NCBI RefSeq assembly: GCF_000427665.1
Contig: NZ_KE386572.1
Span: 1,760,196 to 1,824,195 of the forward strand
DNA length: 64,000 nt
Direction of reading: 5' to 3'
Source: Geminicoccus roseus DSM 18922
GTDB lineage: Bacteria > Pseudomonadota > Alphaproteobacteria > Geminicoccales > Geminicoccaceae
A program made the position numbers and the translations under genes. This document shows, piece after piece, positions 26,454 to 34,201 of this stretch (positions are counted from its first letter, which is position 1; each line of letters opens with the position of its first letter). The notes under the pieces are model-generated. The model ran no database searches. It had not been told where the DNA came from and worked only from the letters and a program-made list of their open reading frames with translations.

Positions 26454-27955
26454 GCCGCCACCTGCTCGTCCACGCCTAGGGATGCCGCCACGATCGCCTC
26501 CTCGGTCGCCTGCCCGTGCGGCAGGTCGGCAGCGACCCTGCCGTCCCGGAACACCAGGACCCGGTCGCACAGATGCACCAGTTCCAGCGCATCGGAACTG
26601 AGCAGGATCACCGCCACCCCGTCCGCCGCCATCGCCTTCAGGCGCAGGTAGATCTCGCGCTTGGTGTCGACGTCGACGCCGCGGGTCGGGTCGTTCAGGA
26701 ACAGCACGGCCGGCGAGAGCGGCAGCCAGCGGGCCAGGGCGATCTTCTGCTGGTTGCCGCCCGAGAGCAGCTGCACCGCCCGCTCCGGCCCGCCGCCGCG
26801 CACCGTCAGGTTCTCCATCAGCTCGCGCGCGATCCTGGCCTCCAGCTCGAACCGCCGCCAGCCGCGCCGGGCGAACCGGCGCAGGCCCGGCAGGGTCAGG
26901 TTGAAGCCGATCGAGAGCGGCAGCAGCACCGCCTCGCGCTTGCGGTCGGCCGGGACATAGGCGAGCCCCCGGTCGATGGCGTCCGAGGGGCTGCGGGTCA
27001 GCCGGTCGGCGCCGCCTGTCTGGAAGCGGTCGGCCTCGGCATCCAGGGCGCCATAGAGGGCCAGCAGCAGTTCCTCCTGCCCCTGGCCCAGGAGGCCGCC
27101 GATCCCCAGCACCTCGCCCTTGCGCACGGTGAGGTCGACGCCGTGCACCGACGGAGCCGACAGCTTCCTCACCTCCAGCGCCGGCTGGCCGGTCGCGGTG
27201 GAGGCGAACGGCGGGAACAGGTCGCCCGGCTCCCTGCCTACCATCAGCCGCACCAGGGCCTGCGGCTCCACCCCGGCCAGACTCTGGTCGGCGGTGCGGC
27301 TGCCGTCCTTCAGGACGGTCACCCAGTCGCACAGATGCATGACCTCGTTCATGCGGTGCGAGATGTAGACCAGGGCGGTGCCCTCGCGCCTGAGCGAGTC
27401 CAGGACCGCGAACAGCGCCCTGACCTCGTGCATGGTGAGCGACGAGGTCGGTTCGTCCAGGATCAGGACGCGCGGCCGGCGGTAGAGCGCCTTGGCGATC
27501 TCGACCAGCTGCCGCTTGCCCAGCGGCAGTTCCTCGACCGGCTGGTCCAGCGCCACGTCCAGGCCCAGCCGGTCCAAAACGGCGGCGACCTCCCGGGCCA
27601 GCCTGCCATAGTCGATCAGGCCCAGCCGCGTGGTCGGCACCGCCCCCAGCGCCACGTTCTCCACCACGGAGAGATGGGACGCCAGGCTCAGTTCCTGCTG
27701 CACCACCGCCACGCCATACTGGCGCGCCTGGGCAGGGGTGAGCCGGGCGTGCTCGCGCCCGTCCACCCGGATCGAGCCGCCGTCCGGCACCAGGACGCCG
27801 GAGAGCAGGTTGACCAGCGTGCTCTTGCCGGCACCGTTCTCGCCCAGGAGCGCGTGGACCCGGCCCGGCACGATGTCGATCGAGACATCGTCCAGGACCG
27901 GGTTGCCGAAGAAGCGCTTGGTCAGGCCGCGGGCCGCGAGGACCGGGCCGCTCAC
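26450..27955 (-). CDS. Sugar ABC ATP-binding protein, double-ATPase (RbsA/MglA-like)
   Basis: 501 residues with two tandem ATPase domains, as in RbsA. The first has Walker A GENGAGKS near residues 35-42, and LILDEPTSSL. The second has a degenerate Walker A (GGLLGQGQEE) and the signature LSGGNQQKIALARWL, the usual asymmetry of this family. GTG 27955 overlaps the binding-protein stop by 4 bp. It energises the CUT2 importer with the two permeases that follow. Confidence 0.92.
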   Translation of the reverse strand: MSGPVLAARGLTKRFFGNPVLDDVSIDIVPGRVHALLGENGAGKSTLVNLLSGVLVPDGGSIRVDGREHARLTPAQARQYGVAVVQQELSLASHLSVVENVALGAVPTTRLGLIDYGRLAREVAAVLDRLGLDVALDQPVEELPLGKRQLVEIAKALYRRPRVLILDEPTSSLTMHEVRALFAVLDSLRREGTALVYISHRMNEVMHLCDWVTVLKDGSRTADQSLAGVEPQALVRLMVGREPGDLFPPFASTATGQPALEVRKLSAPSVHGVDLTVRKGEVLGIGGLLGQGQEELLLALYGALDAEADRFQTGGADRLTRSPSDAIDRGLAYVPADRKREAVLLPLSIGFNLTLPGLRRFARRGWRRFELEARIARELMENLTVRGGGPERAVQLLSGGNQQKIALARWLPLSPAVLFLNDPTRGVDVDTKREIYLRLKAMAADGVAVILLSSDALELVHLCDRVLVFRDGRVAADLPHGQATEEAIVAASLGVDEQVAA

Positions 27956-28998
27956 TGGATCCCGAGCAGCTTGTCGAACATCGCGATGTCGTAGGGGGAG
28001 TAGATGTACCCGTCCGCCGGGAAGTCTCCAGCGCGGGCCAGGTACTCGTCGATGTTGCTGTTGTCGATGATCGGCAGCGGCACCTCGACGTAAGCCGGGA
28101 TGTCCTTGCCGTTCAGCGCCTGGACCGCGGCATAGGCGCCGAGCCCGCCCAGCCAGTTCGGCTGCATGGTCGCCCAGGCGGTCAGGTCCTTTTCCTTCCA
28201 CAGCTCCAGGAACTGCCGGTAGTTCTCGCCGGTCATCGGCGGCAGCTCGCGGCCCTGGCGGTCCATGGCCAGGATCGCGCCGGCCGACAGCGCCCCGCCC
28301 AGCGAGATGATCCCGTCGATCTCGGGATACTGGAACAGCAGGCTGGTCATCGCCTCCTGGGCTGGGGCCGAGTTGTAGGCGGTGTTGGTTTCGGTCAGCA
28401 CTTCCAGCCCGGGATTGGCCTCCAGCACCGGGTCGACGCCAGCGCGGCGGTCCTCGCTCACCGAGATGCCGGCCGGGCCGTTCATGATGATGACCTTGCC
28501 CTCGCCGCCCAGCTGGTCGGCGATGAACTGGGCCGCCTCGGTGCCCCATTTCTGGCTGTCGGTGTTGATCTTCACCGTCAGCTGGTCGGTGTCGACCAGG
28601 CTGTCGACGTTGGCGACCGCGATGCCCTTCTCGCAGGCCTGCTCGATCACCCGGTTCAGCGCGGTCGAGGAGCCGGCGATGATCACGATCGCATCGACGT
28701 CGGCGTCGATCATCGACTGGATCTGGGTGATCTGGTTGTTGGCGTTGCCCTCGGCGTCGGTGACCACGAGCTTGTCGACCAGCCCCTGCTCCTTGAGCTG
28801 GTCCACGATGTCGGTGATCGTCCCCTCGGTCTGCTTCATCCAGGTGGGCACGGAGTAGATGTTCGCCCAGCCGACGGTGAACGGCGCCTGGCGATCGCCC
28901 GTGATGCATTTGGCGGCGGCCTCGGCCGTGCCGGGCGCCGCCAGCTGCGTGCCGGCCATCAAGGCCGCGGCCGCCAATCCGAACATGGTTCTACGCAT
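27952..28998 (-). CDS. Periplasmic sugar-binding protein, CUT2 type
   Basis: A 348-residue exported binding protein with a signal peptide (cleavage near AEAAAKC) and a type I periplasmic-binding fold (Peripla_BP_4). The ligand is probably a monosaccharide, polyol or similar polar molecule and cannot be specified. ATG 28998 has GAGGAGGGAG upstream; the frame further upstream is unrelated. It is separated from the amidohydrolase by 31 bp, the largest gap in the operon. Confidence 0.88.
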   Translation of the reverse strand: MRRTMFGLAAAALMAGTQLAAPGTAEAAAKCITGDRQAPFTVGWANIYSVPTWMKQTEGTITDIVDQLKEQGLVDKLVVTDAEGNANNQITQIQSMIDADVDAIVIIAGSSTALNRVIEQACEKGIAVANVDSLVDTDQLTVKINTDSQKWGTEAAQFIADQLGGEGKVIIMNGPAGISVSEDRRAGVDPVLEANPGLEVLTETNTAYNSAPAQEAMTSLLFQYPEIDGIISLGGALSAGAILAMDRQGRELPPMTGENYRQFLELWKEKDLTAWATMQPNWLGGLGAYAAVQALNGKDIPAYVEVPLPIIDNSNIDEYLARAGDFPADGYIYSPYDIAMFDKLLGIQ

Positions 28999-29029
28999 CA
29001 CCCACTCCCTCCTCGATGAAATCATTGTT

Positions 29030-29938
29030 CTAGAGGTCGATACGGTAGTCCCTCGCAGCGTTGGCGAAGAACATGGCCCGTCGTTCGTCCTCGTTGAATG
29101 CTTCGAAAATCCGGTCGAACGAGCCGAACACCTCGTCCCAGGTCGCATGCAGCGCCGCCACCGGGAAGTCGCTGCCGACCATGCAGCGGTCCGGGCCGAA
29201 GGCATCGACGCAGGCCACGGTGACCTCGCGCAGGCTGGCGAGCGTCCAGTCATGGTCGTAGGCGACCAGGTCGGACAGCTTGATGCGCATGTTGGGCTGT
29301 TGGGCCAGCAGCCTCAGCCCGTCCCGCCAGCGCGCCATGCTGTCCGCGTCCCGGTCCACCGGGCTGCCGACATGGTTGAGGATGATGGTGGTGCCGGGAT
29401 GGTCGGCGGCGAGCTTGGCCGCATCCGCCATCTGCGAAGGGAAGATCATCAGGTCGAACGACAGGCCGAACTTGCCGAGCAGCTTGAAGCCCTCGAGCCA
29501 CTGCCGGTCCTGCATCCAGTCCGGCCGGGCGACGAAACGCTTGTTCGGGTCCTGGTGCCAGGAAAGGATGTAGCGCACGCCCCGCACCCGCGGGAACCGG
29601 CACTGCGCCTCCAGCACCGCCTCGACCCGCGGATCCTCCAGGGGGGCTCGCACCACCAGCGCGCTGGGCAGGCCCTCCCGCGCCGCCAGTTCCTCCAGCC
29701 AGGAGGTCTCGCCGACCGGGTCGTCCGCCTCCCAGCCGGCCTCGACATGCACCGTGCCGACCAGGTTCCAGTTCTTCGCGTCCGCCCGGATCTCGTCCGG
29801 CAGATAGTTGCGGTAGAGCGGCGTCGGGTCCCCGAACACCATCTCCCGGCCTGGCTGGGGGACGATCCAGGGATGCTTGAGCATCGCCACGTCCCAGAAG
29901 TGGTGATGGGCGTCGATCAGGGGGCCGGTATAGCTCAT
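29030..29938 (-). CDS. Amidohydrolase family protein (COG3618, lactonase-like)
   Basis: A 302-residue TIM-barrel hydrolase with the N-terminal metal motif DAHHHFWD, ILNHVGSP in the middle and MVGSDFP near the C-terminus. This is the pattern of COG3618 enzymes such as L-fuconolactonase and other sugar-lactone hydrolases. It sits next to a sugar-type dehydrogenase, so a lactone of an oxidised sugar is a reasonable but unproven substrate. ATG 29938 overlaps the upstream stop as ATGA. Confidence 0.85.
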   Translation of the reverse strand: MSYTGPLIDAHHHFWDVAMLKHPWIVPQPGREMVFGDPTPLYRNYLPDEIRADAKNWNLVGTVHVEAGWEADDPVGETSWLEELAAREGLPSALVVRAPLEDPRVEAVLEAQCRFPRVRGVRYILSWHQDPNKRFVARPDWMQDRQWLEGFKLLGKFGLSFDLMIFPSQMADAAKLAADHPGTTIILNHVGSPVDRDADSMARWRDGLRLLAQQPNMRIKLSDLVAYDHDWTLASLREVTVACVDAFGPDRCMVGSDFPVAALHATWDEVFGSFDRIFEAFNEDERRAMFFANAARDYRIDL

Positions 29939-30966
29939 GCCGCCAGCCCCAGGTCCTGGGCATAGGCGAACAGGGCAGGGGTGCCGCCGGTATGGACGAA
30001 CACGATGTCCTGGTCCTTGCCGAAGCGGCCCTTGCGGACATGGTCGACGAGGCCGGCAAACGCCTTGCCGCTGTAGACCGGGTCCAGGATCACCCCTTCG
30101 GTGCGCGCCAGCAGCTTGACCGCCTCCCGGCACGCATCGCTCACCACGCCGTAGCGCTCGCCGATGTACTCGTCGTGGCTCTCGAAATCGCCGACCGACA
30201 GCCGCGTCTCCATGCCGACGATCGCGGCGGAACGGTTCGCGATCCGCGCGATGTCGGTCGCCCGGTCCTCTTCCCACTTGATCGGCGCGATGTTCACGAC
30301 CCGGGTGCCCCGGCCCAGCGTCTTGAACACCAGTGCGATCCCGGCCGGCGTCATGTTGGCGCCGGCGATGAACAATGCTGCGGGGTCGATCCCCTGCCGC
30401 TCGAACTGCCCGTGCATCTCCAGGCCGGCATCCACATAGCCGACCGCCCCCAGCGCCAGGTTCTCCAGGTCCATCGGCGCCACCAGATAGGGCTTCCTGC
30501 CCTGTGCCCGCAGTTCCTCGGCCTTCCGGTCCAGGTAGGGCTGCAGGAGCTCCACGCTCGGCAGGTCGACCACGGTCACCTTGGCGCCCAGCAGCTGGAA
30601 CAGCAGGAAATTGCCCTGCAGCACCGGCCCCTTCTCGCCGTGCAGGACCACCAGGTGGATGTCCAAGCCCAGCTTGGCCGCCGCGGCGCTCATCTGCCGG
30701 CACCAGTTGGACTGGGTGTAGGCGCCGGCCACGATCGTGTCGCAGCCCTTCTTGAGCATGTCGGCCAGGACGTATTCGAGCTGCCGGGTCTTGTTGCCAC
30801 CGAACGCCAGCCCGGTGGCGTCGTCGCGCTTCAGCCAGATCTTCGGCCCGCCCAGCGCCTCCGACAGGCGCGGGCAGAACTCGAGCGGCGTGGGCAGGTG
30901 GGCCAGGGAGAGGCGCGGCAGGGCGTCCAGCTTTGTCCGCAGCGCGTCAGGGGACATCGTCGTCAT
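29935..30966 (-). CDS. D-cysteine desulfhydrase / ACC deaminase-like PLP enzyme
   Basis: A 343-residue fold-type II PLP enzyme. The Schiff-base lysine lies in AFGGNKTRQLEY near residue 54, and the phosphate-binding glycine loop HTGGTPALFAY is near the C-terminus. The family contains D-cysteine desulfhydrase (D-cysteine to pyruvate, sulfide and ammonia) and ACC deaminase; this sequence looks closer to the former. ATG 30966 shares one base with the GMC stop codon (TGATG). Confidence 0.82.
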   Translation of the reverse strand: MTTMSPDALRTKLDALPRLSLAHLPTPLEFCPRLSEALGGPKIWLKRDDATGLAFGGNKTRQLEYVLADMLKKGCDTIVAGAYTQSNWCRQMSAAAAKLGLDIHLVVLHGEKGPVLQGNFLLFQLLGAKVTVVDLPSVELLQPYLDRKAEELRAQGRKPYLVAPMDLENLALGAVGYVDAGLEMHGQFERQGIDPAALFIAGANMTPAGIALVFKTLGRGTRVVNIAPIKWEEDRATDIARIANRSAAIVGMETRLSVGDFESHDEYIGERYGVVSDACREAVKLLARTEGVILDPVYSGKAFAGLVDHVRKGRFGKDQDIVFVHTGGTPALFAYAQDLGLAA

Positions 30967-32591
30967 CAGGCAGCCATCGGGCGGGTGGTCTTGGAAAGCT
31001 CGCGGAAATGGTCGCGGATATGCTCGGCAGCACGGATCGCCAGTGCTGTCACGGTCGGCGTCGGGTTGACCACCCCGCCGGTGGTGAACACCGAGCCGTC
31101 GATAATGAACAAATTGGGCACGTCCCAGCACTGCTGGTGCTTGTTCACCACCGACATCTCCGGCGAGGTCCCCATCCGCGCCGTGCCCAGGAGGTGCCAG
31201 GCGGGGGTACGATAGATGCCGCGCTCGTCCATGTAGTCCTGGAGCTTGTACTCGAACGCTCCGGTGGCCTTGGCGATGTCGACCAGCCGGTCGGACATGA
31301 ACTTCATCATCTTCATGTCGTTCTCGCCCGGCCGGTAGTGCAGTTCCGCCACCGGCAGGCCGTCCGCGTCACGATGCGTCGCCGACAGGGTCACCCGGTT
31401 GTCCGGGTTGGGCAGGTCGTCGCCGATCCCGAAGATCCCGAAGCCGCGCCCGAAATGGCGCTCGAACCACTGGTGGTGGCCCTTGCCCCAGGGCGCCCTG
31501 GCCTGGGACATGTGCCCGTTGGCCTGCTCGCCGGCGCCGCCGGTGGTCACGCAGTTGAAGTTGAAGCCGTTGACGAAGCCGCGGCTGGTGTCGGTTTCGG
31601 CGAACTCGCGCGAGATCAGCGCCGCGACATAGCCGGTATGGGAGGCCAACGGTTCGTCGACCCACATCTCGCAGCCGACCAGCGTGTGGTGCAGGAGGTT
31701 GCGCCCGACCTGGTCGGAGCTGTTCGCCAGGTTGTCGGAGGCCAGCAGCAGGCGCGGCGTGCCGACCCCGTTGGCCGCCAGCACCACCACGTCGGCGGTC
31801 ACCCGGTGCTGCCGCCCGGTGGTGCGGTCCAGGTAGATCGCGCCCGTGGCGCGGCCGGAACGGTCCTTCTCGATGCGCAGCACCCGCGCATAGGTGCGCA
31901 GCTCGGTGCCCGCCTCCAGCGCCTTCGGCCAGACCGACAGCGAGAACTTGCTCATCGAGCCGCGCGGGCAGCCCGTGCAGATCCCGCAGCCGTTGCAGGC
32001 CGGCCGGCCATCATAGTCCGAGGAAATCACCCCCGACGGCACCGGCCACCAGTGCCAGCCGAGCTTGTCGAACGCGTCTGCCATCCGCCGCGCCGGGGCG
32101 CCCATGGGCAGCGGCCCGGTGGGGTAGTGCGGGTGGGCCGGCATGGCCGGGTCGCCTTCCAATCCGCTCACCCCGATCAGCGCATCGGCCTTTTCGTAAT
32201 AGGGCGCGACGTCCTCGTAGGTGATCGGCCAGTCCGGCTGCTGGCCATGCTCGACGCCCTTGCGGAAGTCGGAGGGCCGGTAGCGCGGCCAGAGCGCGCC
32301 ATAGACATTGGTCGAGCCGCCCACGCCGTTCCACATCAGGACCTGGGAGCTGTCGCTCTCCACCGGGAAGTCGTCGGCATTGTTCCGCACGTTGACGTCG
32401 GCATTCCACCGGGTCCGCCGCTGCCATTGCCAGTCCGGCTTGGTGTGCGGGTGCTCGCGTGGCTCGACCCAGCCGCCCTGTTCCAGGCAGATCACCTTCA
32501 GCCCGGCCTCGGCCAGCACCAGCGAGGCCAGCGAGCCGGTGGCGCCGGAGCCGATGATCAGGACGTCGGCATGATCGTCACGCGCGGCCAT
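30966..32591 (-). CDS. GMC-family FAD oxidoreductase, sugar dehydrogenase-like large subunit
   Basis: A 541-residue flavoenzyme: FAD-binding IIGSGATGS at about 12-20, the GGSTNVYGALW segment, and C-terminal LLGTARMG and TGGVVNPTPT with the expected catalytic region. A four-cysteine cluster, PACNGCGICTGCPRGS at about residue 200, resembles the iron-sulfur site of FAD-dependent glucose and glycoside 3-dehydrogenases. No signal peptide is present. It overlaps the small-subunit gene by 14 bp, so the two probably form a complex that oxidises a sugar or polyol. Confidence 0.88.
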   Translation of the reverse strand: MAARDDHADVLIIGSGATGSLASLVLAEAGLKVICLEQGGWVEPREHPHTKPDWQWQRRTRWNADVNVRNNADDFPVESDSSQVLMWNGVGGSTNVYGALWPRYRPSDFRKGVEHGQQPDWPITYEDVAPYYEKADALIGVSGLEGDPAMPAHPHYPTGPLPMGAPARRMADAFDKLGWHWWPVPSGVISSDYDGRPACNGCGICTGCPRGSMSKFSLSVWPKALEAGTELRTYARVLRIEKDRSGRATGAIYLDRTTGRQHRVTADVVVLAANGVGTPRLLLASDNLANSSDQVGRNLLHHTLVGCEMWVDEPLASHTGYVAALISREFAETDTSRGFVNGFNFNCVTTGGAGEQANGHMSQARAPWGKGHHQWFERHFGRGFGIFGIGDDLPNPDNRVTLSATHRDADGLPVAELHYRPGENDMKMMKFMSDRLVDIAKATGAFEYKLQDYMDERGIYRTPAWHLLGTARMGTSPEMSVVNKHQQCWDVPNLFIIDGSVFTTGGVVNPTPTVTALAIRAAEHIRDHFRELSKTTRPMAA

Positions 32592-33081
32592 GGCGCTCTC
32601 CCAGATGATCGAGGCCGGAGATGTCGACCGGTTTCACCTGGTCGGTCGGAATGTAGTGGCCCCGGTTGTGCCTCGGCCGGTCGCGCTCCCGGTCGAACGG
32701 CTCCAGCCGGTAGCCTTCCAGGATCGGCACGGGGTCATAGGGCTGCCCCAGCGCCCGGATCTGCGGGATCACCGACGGGCTCTCATAGTAGGCGAGGTAG
32801 GTGGCGGTGCGGAGCAGGGTGAACAGCCTGGGCTGCCCGGTTTCCAGCCGCGCCACCACCGTCACCCGGTCGTCCTCGCTCAAGGGACCGAGCGGTCCAC
32901 CGCAGGAGGCCAGCGCCGCCTCGAGGTCCAGCAGCGCCCGGTCACCCCGTTCCTCCAGCAGGCGCATCCCCAGGATCCCATGGACGCCGGCCAGCGACCC
33001 GGATGGCCAGTCGCCTTCGCCTGGGATCAGCACGTCGACCAGATCGCGCAGCATGGTCGAAAGCCGTACCGCCTCGCTCAC
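32578..33081 (-). CDS. Gluconate 2-dehydrogenase subunit 3-like small subunit
   Basis: A 167-residue protein resembling the small (gamma) subunit that accompanies GMC dehydrogenases, with LRDLVDVLIPGEGDWPS near the N-terminus and TYLAYYESP, IRALGQPYDP later. In characterised complexes this subunit carries a twin-arginine signal that exports the pair; none is visible here, suggesting a cytoplasmic enzyme. GTG 33081 is preceded by AGGGAGAAG. Further upstream the frame runs into the ABC gene. Confidence 0.75.
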   Translation of the reverse strand: MSEAVRLSTMLRDLVDVLIPGEGDWPSGSLAGVHGILGMRLLEERGDRALLDLEAALASCGGPLGPLSEDDRVTVVARLETGQPRLFTLLRTATYLAYYESPSVIPQIRALGQPYDPVPILEGYRLEPFDRERDRPRHNRGHYIPTDQVKPVDISGLDHLGERHGRA

Positions 33082-33095
33082 GCAAGCTTCTCCCT

Positions 33096-34187
33096 TCACA
33101 GGCGTCGCTCCGACGCCGGATCGAACAGGTGGACGCGCGCCGCCTGGGCGCCGAACCGGATCGGCTGGCCCACCCCTGGCGCCTCGTCCGGCTCGCACAG
33201 GCCCTTGACCGCCTGGCCCCCGATCTCCACGTCCACGTAGGAGACCGGCCCGATCGGCTCGACCAGGAACACCTCGCCCTCCAGGCTGAGGTCGCGCTCG
33301 GCATTGGCCATCAGGTCGGTCGGCCGGATTCCCAGGATCGCGCTGCGCTTCGCGCCGATCCCGGCGAGGCTGGAGGCGTCGACCACGCTGGAGGGCAGGG
33401 TCAGCACGATGCCGCCGACCCGGCAGCGGATCGCCCCTTCCTCCAGGCCGATCTCGACCTCGAAGAAGTTCATCGCCGGGCTGCCGATGAAGCTCGCCAC
33501 GAACAGGTTGGCCGGCTGCCGGTACACCTCCATGGGCGGCCCGATCTGCTGGAGCTTGCCGGCCCGCATCACCGCGATCCGGTCGGAAAGCACCATCGCC
33601 TCCTCCTGGTCGTGGGTGACGAACACCGCGGTGGTGCCGAGCTCGCGCTGCAGCCGCTTGATCTCGGTCCGGGTCTGCACCCGCAGGGACGCGTCCAGGT
33701 TGGAGAGCGGCTCGTCCATCAGCAGCACGGCGGGGTTGCGCACCACCGCGCGCCCAACCGCGACGCGCTGGCGCTGCCCGCCGGAGAGCTGCACCGGCTT
33801 GCGGTCCATGAGCTGGCCCAGGTCCAGCATGTCGGCGGCAGCATCGATCTGCTTGGCGATGGTGGCCTCGTCCAGCTTCTGCTGGCGCAGGCCGAACGCG
33901 ATGTTGTCGCGCACGCTCATGTGCGGGTAGAGCGCGTAGTCCTGGAACACCATGGCGATGTTGCGCTCGTGCGGCTCGCGCTCGGTGACGTCGGTCCCGT
34001 CGAAAAGGATCGAGCCGGCGGTGGGCTTCTCCAGCCCGGCGATGCAGCCGAGCGCCGTGCTCTTGCCGCAGCCCGAGGGTCCCAGCAGCGTCAGGAACTC
34101 GCCGTCCGGCAGGGTGATGTCGAGCGCGTCCACCGCCGAAACGGCGCCGAACTGCTTGGTCAGACGGTCGAGGGTGACGCTGGCCAC
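33096..34187 (-). CDS. CUT1 sugar ABC ATP-binding protein (UgpC/MalK-like)
   Basis: A 363-residue ATPase: Walker A GPSGCGKS near residue 38, signature LSGGQRQRV near 135, Walker B VLLMDEPLSNLD near 155, then a C-terminal regulatory OB-fold domain typical of MalK/UgpC. It serves the fused permease encoded just upstream. GTG 34187 has AAGGGAAAC before it. One such ATPase can energise several CUT1 systems. Confidence 0.92.
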   Translation of the reverse strand: MASVTLDRLTKQFGAVSAVDALDITLPDGEFLTLLGPSGCGKSTALGCIAGLEKPTAGSILFDGTDVTEREPHERNIAMVFQDYALYPHMSVRDNIAFGLRQQKLDEATIAKQIDAAADMLDLGQLMDRKPVQLSGGQRQRVAVGRAVVRNPAVLLMDEPLSNLDASLRVQTRTEIKRLQRELGTTAVFVTHDQEEAMVLSDRIAVMRAGKLQQIGPPMEVYRQPANLFVASFIGSPAMNFFEVEIGLEEGAIRCRVGGIVLTLPSSVVDASSLAGIGAKRSAILGIRPTDLMANAERDLSLEGEVFLVEPIGPVSYVDVEIGGQAVKGLCEPDEAPGVGQPIRFGAQAARVHLFDPASERRL

Positions 34188-34201
34188 GAGTTTCCCTTCA
34201 G

